A DNA stretch of 64,000 bases from Marchantia polymorpha subsp. ruderalis (Eukaryota > Streptophyta > Marchantiopsida > Marchantiales > Marchantiaceae): NCBI GenBank assembly GCA_037833965.1, contig AP031354.1, positions 13,680,001 to 13,744,000 on the forward strand. Direction: 5' to 3'. Under the pieces are notes generated by a model that ran no database searches, was not told where the DNA came from, and was given only the letters and a program-made list of their open reading frames with translations. Below, piece after piece: positions 37,757-51,079 of this stretch. Numbering within the stretch: the first letter of the stretch is position 1; every line of letters starts with the position of its first letter. A program made the translations under genes and the position numbers.

Positions 37757-40500
37757 TCCAGCTCCGATATGATAAGTTGTGTACGTAAAAGCTAGAAGCT
37801 TTTTATAAAGAGTTTAGTATTGACAGAAAAAATGGATAATTATTGCCAAAATAGAAAATTGACTCTTAGATGTTGACAAATCCAATGATTTGTACGAGAG
37901 AATTGTTTTTTGGAAGCTACTTTTTAAATTTATCTTTCATCTTCTTAGCTTTTTTACTGTTCCGAAGGACCACCAAATTTGGAATCATCACATTGTCTCG
38001 CTTATATTTGAACAATATTTTTAGAAGCCTTAAAAATGACTTTGATTTAATGATGTGAAACCTTCAACCTTAGACAACACAAAATTCTCAATTGACTCAC
38101 AAATAAGTTTGTCAAAAATATCTGAGCTCGCTCCTATCTTCCTTTTGAGAGCTGAGTAGTTTTACATGTAGCAATTCATTGGTTCAATCATTACACCACC
38201 ACTTTCAAAATATTGCTTTTTATGATGGTTCTTCACATGGTTCATCTGATTTGTTTTGCTTACTCTAGTCTTCTATAAAGCATCTTAAGAAATGCATCAT
38301 GATTTAGCGCAATATTTATGGAATAATAACATCTTGACATGTTTGTTTAAGTGATTGATGTGTTCATAAACCATAATTCTTGGGTTCGTTACAGATTTCC
38401 TCTTCAAAGATGGCGAGGTCTATGTCTGTTGACTTTGGAGTCTATTTTGAATCACCGTCAATTGCTAAAGTTTCAATCTTGTCATTGCTGGAGTAGCCTG
38501 CATGCTCACTTTCCAAATTTGAGGCTGACCTAGCAACCTATCTAACGGGAGCCCGGTTATGAAAGATTCCTTTCACTCTCTTAGTGAGCATTGTTTGGAT
38601 TGCCGGGGACAGTGGCAACGTCGCCTTTGCTAGAATCTTCATTGCAGACATCGATTCAATGGTAGATGAGAATAAGAGCGTCGAAAACATTCAGACCACA
38701 TACTCGAGTTTTCATGGAATTCATACCTGAGGCTTGAGTTACATCAACGGTGTTGATCTTCTTCGCTGTATAGCTTGAAATCTTGCAAAGACTCTGACAT
38801 CTATTCATGTGATATCCTATGAGTCTTGGATTATATAGGTATGGTTGACATGTCTTGAGATCTCATCCCTGTCATAATTCTCCTGATGTCAGATGGAAGA
38901 TTCATATCTCCAGGATTGTAGCAATAAAATTTTGCCTGACGTATAAAATTAATTATCTCTTCAAGCTTTTATGCGCCTTCAACGATGAACCGTCCTCTGC
39001 ATCACAACTCCATAATCTAGATAGTGGCTTCAGAGTAGTAAGTGACATTAGTCTAATGTAATATCAGACTAATGTCATTTAATAAACGCTCCCATAATGA
39101 AAGCTTTTATTAATTTTTGAGTATTCAGGTTGAATATAGCATTGTACCCGAACCCAATTCGATCTGAACTAGGGTTATCGGATTTTAGCCAAATCCGATC
39201 GGAGCCTTACAAGTGATTCAATTATGTACTTCTGTTTTTTTTAAAAAATTCTAAGGTAAAATTTTTATACAAAAATCTATAAAAAAAGAGCAATTTCAAC
39301 ATACATCATGTTCATATGATTTTATTTATTTAGTTTTGAATATTATTTATAAAGTTTGCTAATGTCAAATTCAGTTAAAAATTTAATCTTGAAGTTGATT
39401 TTATTTTTTGAATAAAATAAGTATTCAAGATCATTTGTATTTAATTTTCAAAATAAAAAATAATAATTTTTATTTATTAAAAGCGGTATATTTGAATCGT
39501 GATTTTAGAATAATGTTTATCAAAAATATACTTCAAAACTTGATTCAGGCTTTAGTTTCAATATTCATCAATCTAATCTTATATTTTAATGCAAAATTTT
39601 GATTTTATGCTGATGATAATTTGTTAGATGATAATTTGTTGCAAATATTTGACTTCAAAAAAGTAAAATATACATTGTTTTTCAAATAATAAATTTTTTT
39701 TTCTTAAAAAATATCATTAATCCTAATGTAATTGTATACATACTTTGTATTGCAATGAGGAATTAAAAATCTTCTTATGAGATTATAAACAAATTGCTTG
39801 TTTTCGCATATTCTAAAACATATCTTAATACTATGTTATATACAATAAACACAAATACAATTTTTTGTATTATTAGGTCAATAAAATAAATTAATTCTAT
39901 ATTAAAATCAAAATCAAATTGCGTGTTCTTTTGTTAGTAGTTAATCCAAGGTTTTGATTCAATTCAAATTAGACTTACTCCAAAGGAGATGAAAGCTCTC
40001 AGTAACATCTTTGAGAAACTTTCTCAATAAAGACTAAGTTTTTCTTTTGATGTTGTCCGCAGCTCTGAACTAATTATATGTAAAGTGTGTTCCATGAGTG
40101 CTTTTTGTTATTAGGTATTCTTGTGCTATGTTCTTGGAGTGATTTTACTGTCTTAGTTACATTCAAAAATATTGTAACAATTTTCAATTGGAAATTTTTT
40201 GTATGATTATAAAACAATTGTTTTTATAATTTGACAATAAGTTTTAAAATTAAATTTAAAAATTTATATTTATGTAATAATTTTAAAGCTTAAAATATAA
40301 ACTCTATACAAATATCTTATGATTGTATTTTAGGTCTTTTTTTTCAAAAAGGATTCACATTTGAATTATCTACTTTGTTGCAATCCAGTTTTTTTTTTTC
40401 TTTTTAGTTTCATCAGTAAACACAATAATAATCAAATCTTGCAACCTAAATATTAAATTAAATCATTATTGTTGTATTGATGTCATTAGTTAAGAGTAGG
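37757..40500. other. AT-rich intergenic sequence
   Basis: No convincing gene. Upstream parts of the hAT-like remnant may extend into 37757-38560 on the minus strand in broken frames, but I could not assign them. Position 39050-40500 is very AT-rich with no recognisable content. Confidence 0.4.
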
Positions 40501-40524
40501 TTTTTAGAATGTCATTTTTAGAGT

Positions 40525-40634
40525 AGGTGAATCTCCCTAAGTTCTGTTTCTGTTTTTGACTTACGAATATAACAAGGTGAATCTCCCTCAGTTCTGTTTC
40601 TGTTTTTGACTAACGAATATAACAAGGTGAATCT
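40525..40634 (+). repeat. Tandem repeat, 50-base unit, about 2.2 copies
   Basis: The unit beginning AGGTGAATCTCCCT occurs at 40525 and 40575 and starts again at 40625, where it diverges after about 11 bases. The two full units differ by only a few bases. Confidence 0.85.
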
Positions 40635-41216
40635 TGGGAATGAGGGTTCTGCACTCATGATGGAGTCACTTTCGCGCTTCTTAGAAACACAAGGAAGAAA
40701 ATACTTATGGCCAACGCATCGATCCCTGTAAACTTATGGCAATCATGCGCACTTTGGATGACAACTCATCTGAAGATATTGACTTTCTTTTTAGAGAAAA
40801 AAATTTAAACGCACGGTTTGGGACGAGCATCTTTGAGCTTACCAGTCCAGATGTACTCAGTATCAAACAATCCACTCCACCTGCGTATAAACTTGGACTC
40901 ATACATTAGTTATCAACTTAACTCTGAATGCTAGATATTGATTGCCAACAAGGACAAGATTGCTCTCAGAAGTAGATCGAATATTCATAATATTCAGACC
41001 AAATCAACCCGTATAAAAATTAGAGGATCAATGGAAAAATTAAAAGATAGGTCGAGATTGCGAGTTTTAGTTTTAGGTTTTAGGACCTGTAGGTTAGAGA
41101 GTCCATGTGACATGCAGAGGACGCATTTTTGTGGTAACCCACTTTTTGTTTTTCGTCGGAACTAAAACATTTTTGAATAGTAAGTACCGCGGTAGCAGCT
41201 ATAAATAGTAATCAGT

Positions 41217-42300
41217 ATGCGAAACCAGAGTAAAAAGAAGATCGAGGACAGTCAAGGGGTTTTGGGCTTAGGCCACAGTGGGACGGAACGGGCGGTTCAT
41301 GCTACAGGACCCGCTTCGAGCACCTTCGGCGGTAGATCACTCATTCGTACTTTCTCAATTCGTAACGCCTTGAGTTGCTTAGGGTCTTGTTGGAAAGAAC
41401 TTGACGCGCTGGTTCTAACGAGCCCAAGACTTTGTGAAACAGATGAGAGGTCACTGAGTTATGAGTTTCGGAAGTTACTGATGGAGGGCCTTCGGCGGAA
41501 GAGTGTCTTTGACGGTACGCCTTTGGCGGAAGAGTGAATCCCTCATAACTTTCTCAATTCATAACGCCTTGACTAGGTTAGGGTCTTGCTGGAAAGATCT
41601 CGACGCGCTCGTTCTTATGAGCCCAAGAACACCTAGAATGGATGAGGACCCATGGAGTTATGACTGTCGGAAGATGCGAAGACGAGCGCCTACGCATAGG
41701 CGGAAGGAATTCACCTACGCATAGGCGGAAAGAATTCACCTGCGCGTAGGCACTTCGCCATCGGCGGAATATACGCCTTCGGCCCTAGATGTTCGCCTTA
41801 GGCGAACATCTAGGGATGTGGTAGAGTGCATTCGGCGGAAAAGTGAATACCTTATTACTTTTTCAATTCGCAACGCCTTGACTCGATTAGGGTCTCGTTG
41901 GAAAGAGCTTGACGCGCTGGTTCTAACGAGCTCAGGAACACTTCGAACGGAAAAGAGATCAATGCGTTATGAGTGTAGGAAGTTACTGATAGGGAGCCTT
42001 CGGCGCAAGGGCCTTCGGGCCAGGGAGTTGCGAGTAGGGAGCCGGCGGGGAACGCCAACTCGCTACTTGCTACTCGCTACACGCCGGCTCGCCTACTCGC
42101 AACTCGCGACTCCCTGCGGATAGGCGAATCCCTGCGGACGAGAGAACGCCTGCGCATAGGCGAGTGCCTACGCATAGGCGAGACTCACCTCCGGTGCAGC
42201 GCAGGAAAGGAAAGGAGCCGGCGGAAGATCCGCCTTCGGCTCAAGGGCCTTCGGGGCAAGGGCCTTCGGCGGTATGCCTTCGGTGCCATGTGGCAGAAGA
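41217..42300 (+). repeat. GC-rich block of diverged repeat units with CCTTCGGCGG words
   Basis: Three related segments begin near 41352, 41546 and 41858. Each contains a variant of AACGCCTTGA, then AGGGTCT, TTGGAAAGA, GACGCGCT and a stretch ending near GAGTTATGA. Between and after them are many copies of short words such as GCCTTCGGC, GGCGGAA and CTACGCATAGGCG, some palindromic. The block stands out as GC-rich against AT-rich flanks. Open frames of 70 to 106 codons across it resemble one another only because the DNA is repeated; I do not claim a protein. Confidence 0.75.
41783..41815. repeat. Perfect hairpin, 15-base arms and 3-base loop
   Basis: Arm CCCTAGATGTTCGCC at 41783-41797, loop TTA, and exact reverse complement at 41801-41815. 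It lies inside the GC-rich repeat block. Confidence 0.9.
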
Positions 42301-42633
42301 TTCCCGATGACGGAAGTTGGCGGGATTATGTCAAGTGTGGGAAGCAGAACGGCGGGGCGTGAAGTCGCACGTGAGGAGCAGGCCGTTACCCATAATCGCG
42401 GGAACGGCATTCAAGCAGCATGTGGGTCCCCCGGACCTCGGATTTTGGAGAAGGAATGTCGGTCTTGGTTCAGAGATCTTGCGGGGCCCATATCTTTGCG
42501 ATGGACGGTCGGATGGATCTGAAATTTGGTAAGGCCGTTGGTCTCAGCCTGTCACGCATGCCTGCAAATTTTCAGCCTCAGATCTTGGATGTAAAGACGC
42601 TGGCGGCTCTGTACAGTAGGCTTAGGATTCAGA

Positions 42634-42656
42634 TTTAGGGTTAGGGTTAGATTTAG
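42634..42656 (+). repeat. Short telomere-like run
   Basis: TTTAGGG is followed by TTAGGG and then TTAG ATTTAGG, close to the plant telomere unit TTTAGGG. It is too short to be a telomere and is best described as interstitial. Confidence 0.55.
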
Positions 42657-42699
42657 GTTGTAAGTTAGAGGGGAAGGCAGCCGCCGACTCCTCAGGTGT

Positions 42700-43745
42700 A
42701 GGATCTGTTGCGGCTCGCACCATAGCAGGTGGTATAGAGTATAGTGTTAGTTAGGACTTAAAAGGTATAAAGTAGTTCAAGGCGTCTTGCCTTGGGATTT
42801 TTCCAGTTTCGGAAGTGCAGATCAGGAACTCATTTTCTCTGCGTGTTTGTGTCCTTAGTTCTGTCACCACGCAAGAGGAGTTACACCATGGCGGTCCGCA
42901 TTGTGTAGCTGAAGGCCTTCGGCCGAATGTTCAAAGCTAGTACATTGGTTAGAGACTTGAGTAGTTCGGATCTACACCTGCGGGTGATTGCCGATGCTCA
43001 GAGCCAGTTACGAGTTAGATACTTGAACAGTTTCCCCCTTACACTTTCGAGTGACTGTTCTTGATTGTACTCCTTCGGGATTTTTCCCCTGAATGCCAAA
43101 GTGAAGTTTTGCTACTTCGTGTAAGCCTTGGTTGTAAATTCAGGTTACGCTGCAGAAGGTGCCTTCAGGGTAACGCCTGTAGTATTTCTGGGAATGACAA
43201 GTGCCTAAGAATTCAAACTCTTCAATAGACTGTTATGGTGTGTTACTGGATCGTTTCTCAGTTGAGTCCCTCCGTGCGGACTTGTGTTCTCTGCGCGTTT
43301 TGTGAGTTGAGCGTGTTGTTCACCGCGTGTGAGTGACTTCGATCCGAAGTAGGAAGTCCAATCCGGGTTCCCTACGCTAGCAGAAGACTAGTGGAAGGGT
43401 TGTAAAAACCGGAGTTGGGAGTCACTACCCGCAGATTCGCCGAGTGTACTTGCGAGAGACTTTCCCCCTGAAATCTTAAGTAGAGGTCCTAACCAATCTC
43501 TGGGTTGTGTTTCTGTAGTTTCAGGTGTGTGTGTGTTGAGTGAATTACGCTGCACTGTGTGACCTCCGAGTGAACTCCGAGTGAACACTTGCAGTATTTC
43601 TGGGAGTGACAGTCGCCTGAGAATTCAAACTACTCAATAGTTTGTTAAATGTGACGCTTTGTACTCTGTGTGTTACCTATGTCCCTGTGGGTTCGACCTT
43701 TCTACCACTATATTGCAGTTTTAGCCTTTAGTGGGTTATTACAAT
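42700..43745 (+). mobile_element. Possible degenerate LTR of a gypsy-type element
   Basis: The region has no coding content but ends with a stretch (GTCCCTGTGGGTTCGACC, about 43680-43697, followed by a pyrimidine/AT-rich tail) of a kind common near the 3' end of plant Ty3/gypsy LTRs. A segment of roughly 65 bases around 43171-43237 (containing GTATTTCTGGGA and GAATTCAAACT) recurs diverged at 43593-43660. No primer-binding site or partner LTR was found, so the assignment is weak. Confidence 0.25.
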
Positions 43746-43749
43746 TTTA

Positions 43750-46700
43750 CAACAGCTAGAGCAAGGAATCTAAAACCTCTCCAGGTATGTCCAGAATGGA
43801 ATTGTTCATATGAACTGTGGTGCGTTAAGAAAATCCTCCCACCCTTGATAGAGGTGTACTCAGGCAGCCAAGTAACCAGGATCGTAAATCTTTAACACAA
43901 GACATGAAGTTTTCTCCACTGGAGGAGAACTTAAAAGCAGTTCAAAGCGTAATGTAGGCTGAGCCCAGATTTGCCAACCTACACATCTAGAGGGATTTTA
44001 AGAGGAAATGAGAGTCAGCAAACTTTCGCACGAAGGTACGACATGTCAGCCCAGGAAGTCATATTTTACAACAGAGCAAGTGGAACCAGGACATGGGAGA
44101 ACTTGATGCTGGAGGTGAAGAAAATGAGCTAGCCACTAGGCGGCTTGATTCTCTTGTCATGTGGACTCCGAAATTTGAAGATCTTTGTGGGAGGACACTG
44201 AACAGTTCGTTTGACAAGCAGTTGATTAGGTGCGGTCTAGATTCTGATTGGAAGCTCAAAATGGGTATAAAGCGGTGGAGTAGAAAAATTATGTCTTTCA
44301 GCTCGTGGATTTGGATTTGGCAGTTGGGATGACCCTCGAATTGAATATCATTCGACTGGATGTTGAAAATGAGAATCTTCTGCTTTCAGGTTCAAGGCTG
44401 ATGCTTCCTGTTTATCTTGGAATGTAAGGGGGCTAGGAAGAAATCTTGGAGTAAGGTTTCCGAATGAAACTATCTCTAGGTGAACCAAGATGGTTGTTAG
44501 AATGATATTTATTTGAAATATAGCCTAAACTGAACTAGTGATCAACCAGTAGCAAGGATGTTCCCCCTTTAGCTTGGATGAACAATAAAATTAGAATCTT
44601 AGACCTCTCTTAATCGTGGAATGCCCATCTCGGTTTGGAGTAAATCCTTTTCGTGCAGACTGTAGTAGTTCGATGGACATTATATGTCGGTTTCTTCTAG
44701 TTTATGTGCTTGAGCTCCCAAGTGGTTTGATTCAGAGCTTAAAACTGTAGACATACAGACATATGCCTACACTCTGTGCTTAACTTCCATACGCATGTGC
44801 TGATTTGCTGTATGCCTCTTCCATAGTTTACTGAACGTCAGTAAGTCCAGTCCACTTGGATGGTTGGAAGATTATTTGAAGCAACGCGCTCGCAAGACAT
44901 CCGTACTTCTGCCACAGCTTCTTACAGTGTACCAGTCGAGATAACGCAGGTCATGATGTTATACAGTCAGGATATCCCCATATACCCGCCAACTCACTTG
45001 CTTCAGAAACATTTGATACGTCTACATTGTAGTAACTTGGGGTCTTCGGGAAATTCAGTTGAGAGAATTAAAATTCATCTGAGGACATGAATTTCGAATT
45101 TTCATGGAACTCCTGTAAAGGAGCTGAACTGCATCAATGATCAGATTGGATGTATGGCAAAAAGTGAACTGGGTCCATTCCATTGCAACCTTATACTGAC
45201 CCCATACTGTACTAAACTTGTGCTTTCGAAGTTTCCTTCAATGAGATGCTATAAGAATCTGGAATTTGATTTGGAACTCACGACTTCGAATTCTTTCAAC
45301 TCACGCTGGGGGGAATTCCTTTGCAGATCTCTTCTTTCTGTTATGAATCCCTGAAACGATCAGATAACTGCGCGATCGAGATCAATCCAGTTATTTAGCA
45401 AATCACAAACATTCCAATATTTCAGTTGCTGTCGACATATACATTTATATGGATCCGATGACGAGGAGGATAACCAGCATCAAATTTATTCATGAATCAT
45501 GTCGTATGAAATTATGTCATTCATTTGAATCTGAAGTGACTATCATTCTTTATCCTCTTATTAATTTTCATCCTTTTCACATCATCAAGAAGTATTCATC
45601 GAGAAGACTTGGATACCGACTTGACAAGACAGATGTCATTTACAGATTTGTAATTTACAGGCTCAAACATCCAAACAGAAGTTTCAGATATTGGTGCGTG
45701 AAACCGGCGGAATAGGATAGAATTGTTGTCAACCAATCGGACAGGATACCAGTAAGACTACTGATAAAAAAGTGATATTGAAATTTTCGCTGAAAGAGAA
45801 AATAATGGTCATTTAAAGCTAAAAATACCAAGACAATTGCTGCTATCTTGCTGCTTCATCTTTACAATCTAGTTCTCGTACTTACAGCTGGATGAAGTCA
45901 GATTTAAAAGTTGCATATTCATAAAGTAAACAGCTCAGATTAATCCCAAACCAGTGAATGAAAGTTTGAACCAGAAGATGAAATTATAGGTTTGAGCTGA
46001 AATACACGGTTGGACCAAGATCGCATTGTTGTGCCACATTTCTGGAAATTCTAATAGCAGACTAGAATATGACTTCTGAACTGTAATGATTCGGTCCGTG
46101 GATTATAAATTAGAATTAAGAGGTGCCCGAATGCTGACTCATCAGTTGAGATGAAGTCCAGTATGATTTCAAGTTAGGTGCAATAACTATAACCAGACGT
46201 GTATATTTAGTAAGAACTTTATCAGTATTTTTTTATGTGCATTTAGGGTACTTAGAGGTGAGTTTTCTCTTACGATGTCCCTAACTCTCTCAAATAAGTT
46301 TATGTTTATTCATGCGAAAAGGGATGAATCAAACCAATAGGTTAGCTTCCTAGCTTCGATTAGTTCATATGTAATACTGGATGCTTGAAATCTGAACTGT
46401 TACAGCATTCGTGTTGAACTTGCCTTCTAGAGAATTATACAAATCCCTTCGTTCTGGACAAGCTACAATTAGTACGTACCACAGTTTCAGTGAGTGTTCG
46501 AGCCTTCCAACTAAAAGGATAAAAAAACCCTTGCTGATACATGAAGAAGCGTTACACAAAACCTGGACTAGCATTCAGTTTCATACGCAACAGAATACCA
46601 TCTTAATTTATGATCTTCAACAGGTCTGATCACTATGTCACTGAACGATTGTTTATGCCCATTTTAATCGCTAACAGGAACTCCAACTTTACTGAAGGTC

Positions 46701-46963
46701 CTCCATACATCCCTGTTGTTGAGTAACTGTTCGCTAGTCTTGAATTTGACACTGATCCAAAAAGAGAGGGAAGTAATAAAAGAATGATCTGACTCCTCAT
46801 ATAATCTTCAGTTCCGAAGACACAATGGACAACCTCGTGATTTGGTGTCAAATCTGATCTGATTCAAATTATAATTGCAGCTTGACCACCACTATCCACT
46901 ATGATTCTCGAGTAATAATCACCTATAGGATAATTGGTTTCTGGTTATGCACATCCTTTTCAG
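43750..46963. other. Intergenic, nothing recognised
   Basis: Only short frames on both strands without domains. If the SUEL-like exon at 46964 belongs to a gene, its upstream exons would lie here on the plus strand, but I could not find a segment resembling either a GH35 catalytic domain or the first half of a SUEL domain. Confidence 0.4.
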
Positions 46964-47203
46964 GCTTGCATGGGACGGCAACATTGCGCTGCCTTCGTTA
47001 CAAACACAACGATGGTCGGAGACCCGTGTCCTCGAAAGGTGAAAATCCTAGCAGTGCAAGCGCGTTGCCAGCTTTCGAAGAGAAAGCGAAGGAGAAATCG
47101 AATTAAATTTCTCCCATCGACCTTTGAATATTGTTCGGAGCGCTGCCCAACTCGAATTCTCTATCCTGCTCTTCACCGGTCCGACGTTCACCATCTCCCA
47201 TGA
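46964..47203 (+). pseudogene. Orphan exon with second half of a SUEL (galactose-binding lectin) domain
   Basis: After a clear acceptor (CCTTTTCAG at 46955-46963) an 80-codon frame starts ACMGRQHCAAFV, then has GDPCPRKVKILAVQARC. The pattern CxGxxxC ... DPC ... K.L.V.xxC is the end of the SUEL lectin domain found at the C-terminus of many plant GH35 beta-galactosidases. A basic tail (KRKRRR) and about 30 more residues precede a stop. The first half of the domain and any catalytic exons were not found, so this is a gene fragment or the last exon of a gene with distant exons. Confidence 0.5.
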
Positions 47204-50200
47204 GCCACCCTAAACCCTAGTAATTGACATGCCAATTTAGATGGGGTCCTTGATAATGGTGCAATCAAGCTTCCAGGCTGTTCTGCTGATGAAACTTCTA
47301 ATTTTCATACAAGTACTATTCCTTTGTAGTCCAATCTGAGGTTGACATTAATAACTGTTATGATCCGTTTCAAGGTTTTTCGTTCTTAGTTTAAAAATCA
47401 GGTAAAATAAAACTATTTCCTATAGAAATTCAGTTTGAAACTTTTGAAAAGTACTTGATATCTAGAAAGCCAACAAGGGTGCACATTTCAAGTATTGCCC
47501 ACTTGCCAGCCCTTGAGACCAGTCAAGAGATTGTAGATTTCCAGAAGTTATAAGAATTGCTGTTTCTTCTTGTGAAAAATGTTCCACAAGGTGAGAAATT
47601 ACCCGTGCATGAACAGGTGGTGAAGATTGTGTGACCAGTCAACTTCAATATGTCAATTTCTCAGAAAATATTTACATTCCAATAGTTTGAGGGAGTTGTT
47701 GCGGTAACTCTTTAGCATGCAAGCAGCTGATGTGACAGCAGCATAGAGTGCGAGAGTTGGAAAATTAACTGCGAAAGAAGTTTCTCGATGTCTTCCTTAG
47801 AGCAAGCTGGTACTCTTACACAACGAAATTTGAGAAATCAAGGTTCAAAACTTGGGTAATGACACGGAACATACAGCATTACTTCTCTGCTGTGACCTCC
47901 GTTGATAAAGTTCACCACATTGTCAAAAAACTTCGAGATGTGCATAGGAGGATTCCGTCCCAATAATTCTTGCGTTATTTTCTGCTCAATCTTCTACTCC
48001 AGCCACTTGCCGCATGTGATACATGAATCGTACCCTGGCAGTATCAGACTCTTATTGTCGTTATAAGCATCCATTTGAATAGCGAGCTCAACTTGTGACT
48101 GAGTCCTTTGGTGGCAGTATCAGCCAGTTACTATCATCAGATGCAAATGCCTATCGAAACATGCAAATAGCACTTGACTTTGGCCTATCGCATACTCGGG
48201 ATAGGTGGTTGTGGCTTACAGGCAGAGTCTTCAGCTGTGGCTGTCAGATTCTGAATCCCCTATTTTTACAACGTCTCTTTCAGAATAGGTATAATAGTTT
48301 GTGCTAGTGGTATGCCCTTATTGGAAGTTATTTGCTCAAATTTTCTTAAGTCGCGCCGTTGGTGCGTGAACCAGATTTTCTCATATTTATTTATAAATTT
48401 ATTGAAAGCGGACGAAGGCTGCTGCAACTAACAAGCTGTAGCTCGCCTGACCTATGAGTATCAATAACAGCTGCAGATTAAGGCCCTCTTCGATGTAGGG
48501 ACTTCGAACTGCCGCTGGTATCGGCTAAGCCAGATGACAAAGATTTTCTAGTTCGAGTAAACTGTTGATGCGGTTATGAATATGCTCCGAAGGCAGTCTT
48601 GTGTTCGAACACAAAGTTCATGTAGCAGAAGCAAGGTAATAATAAACTTTGGAAAATTTGGCGCGCAGTTCTGATGAGTTCTTCTCTTCGCGATCCATGG
48701 AGAGAAGAACAAAATCTGAGTTCTTACTTAATTTGCCTCGACTGTGAATTTAAGAATCGAGTTTAATCTCTCGTAGTCTTAGGATCGTAATTCCTCTACG
48801 GATGCTGAGACTTCCCTTAGAATTTACTGAAAGCATGTTTGTTAGTTGCACGACCATATCTTATTTCTACGCAAAGTGTGGTGGACTTCTCGTTTTTATC
48901 ACAACTCTATGTTCTCACGCAGTGTCAGCCTTGAGACACCGATTGGCATTTAACGATTTTCTACTGTTCTAACTTTACAACCGGTCCAGATGCCGGAAGG
49001 AAGGTTATGCATTAGGACATTGACGTCAAAATCAGAACTTAGAATCCGATAGCCCAGGTTAGATATCTCAGGTGATTAGAGCAAAACACTGATCCTTGTG
49101 TCACTGTTTCGAATCCACCTCTAAGCGCATTAAGCGTCAGCTGAACTGCTGCCCCTTTAAAATGGCAGGAGAGATCCGATGGTGCTCCACACACCGTGCC
49201 TCTTACGACATAAGCGCTCGGCCACCACAAAGCAAGCGGAATTCTCTAAGCATCTGCCAGACCTCTGCATTATTTATAGATATCGGTTACTCCATCACTT
49301 ACAAGTAAATTAATGAGACTGAAGCAAATCGCGAGAACTTGCGGCAGAAGCTCTGATATTAAATTCTAAATCGGAGATTCTTGGCAACAGGTTAACGTGA
49401 TCTGAGAACAACAAGCTCTAAGATAAATCTTCTACGCGGGAAATATATGTTGCAAAATTTTGTATATTCCGAAGATCAGAAAATCTTGCTGAATTGCCCG
49501 GTAAAAGTCTCCGCTGCTATTGTAACCATTGGCAACAATCATCGCCTGATCTACGTCGAATTCAGAGCTGATCTTCTAGTCCAATAATGATAGACTGATC
49601 TCTGTGAGTCGATAGTGTCAAATTGTTTCGCTATTGACCTCCGAATCAAGAGGCTCAGCAAGCCTCTGGAGAGATTTTTATTCGAATGCAGTATGCATCG
49701 ATAAAATAAATGTCCGCCATACGGCAGCATAAATCTCGACAGCACGGAAATGTATAAGGTTGTCAAGTCCTCATGATCTAAAGCGTGGAATGTATTTACC
49801 GATTCGGGAATGTCGGTGAACCAACCTATCCGTGGACAGACCTCCCCAGAGCGTCTCAAACAAGTGTATGACTAAAAAGAAGGTAGACTCTCCTAGTCTG
49901 TTGCTGATACTCGGGCCTATGCTGAGATCCCACCTGTTGCAGTCTATGGAGACGATCTCCCCGACCTCCCGGAAGACAGCTGACAGTGGGCACTGGGACA
50001 TACGAGGTTGGAACATCCTTAATCGAGCAGTTGCAGGACCATCTGAACCTTGACCAAATCAAGGTGAGATGACATAGCAGGAAAATTCCTTCGCTTTCTC
50101 TCGCTTCACTGCGGGGAGAAACTTTTCAATACGGCTCTAATCTCTATGTCTGTGATAGGAGCGACCAAACACATATCATCGTTTCTATATATTCTCGCTT

Positions 50201-51079
50201 TATTAATTGAAAAGCTAAACGACACGAGTACTTATATGTAGGGTGGAGCTATTCTCCTACATCCAAAGGCATGTATCGTTGGAGGAAGTTTTTCTGATCA
50301 TCTTATTTTTGATAGTAAAAACATCAACTCTCAGAAGGAAAATATTCAACTGAATCACCCGATTAATTCATTTTCATTATCTTCCTCAAGCGATTCATTG
50401 AAGATGCCCGTTTTAACAGAAGAGGAGTTCCATCCAACGATACTCTTTGCTTCTGTATTTTTAGCATCGTTGCCAAGAGTATAACCTTTCCCGTAGTTTT
50501 AGACAACATAGATCATATATATATCTATTTCTAGGCCCCTTATATTTAATTTCAGAGACACAGTAAATTAACTCTTTGCCTAGTGAGAGAAATGCCGGAG
50601 ACCAAAAAGTAGGAATAGTGTCTCGTGAAACATGTATTTCGCACTCGAGCTCTCACTTCTTCTTTTCCCTCGTGAGATGGATGATAATATATGATGGTAA
50701 TATCTGCCAACACATTTGAGCAAGAATGACATCAGAATTTATACTGTAGACATGAACATTTCAGACGATTGTTGTATCCATCGACTTGACTTTGCGTGAA
50801 TGAGCGGAGTAGTACCTGACCTGCCATGCGTGATGACTTCGTATACCAAGTCCCTTCTGAGCCAATCAGTATTAGCCTAACGTGAGGACCAAGGTTACAT
50901 GGTTGGAGTGATGTTCTCTGATGCAGTGTGATCCCATCGAGTAGAACAAAATCGAGCTGTCGCCAGGTTCAAGTGAATTCAGGTCAAGTTCGTCAGAGTG
51001 TAAACATGTACATGAATTGCATAATCATGAAAGGGTATATACTTGATTCTAGATTCAACGTAAATCTTGTCACCACCAA
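47204..51079. other. Intergenic, nothing recognised
   Basis: A telo-box-like CCCTAAACCCTAG lies at 47208-47220. Overlapping frames on both strands at 49551-50062 have no domain. No repeats or RNA genes were recognised. Confidence 0.4.
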
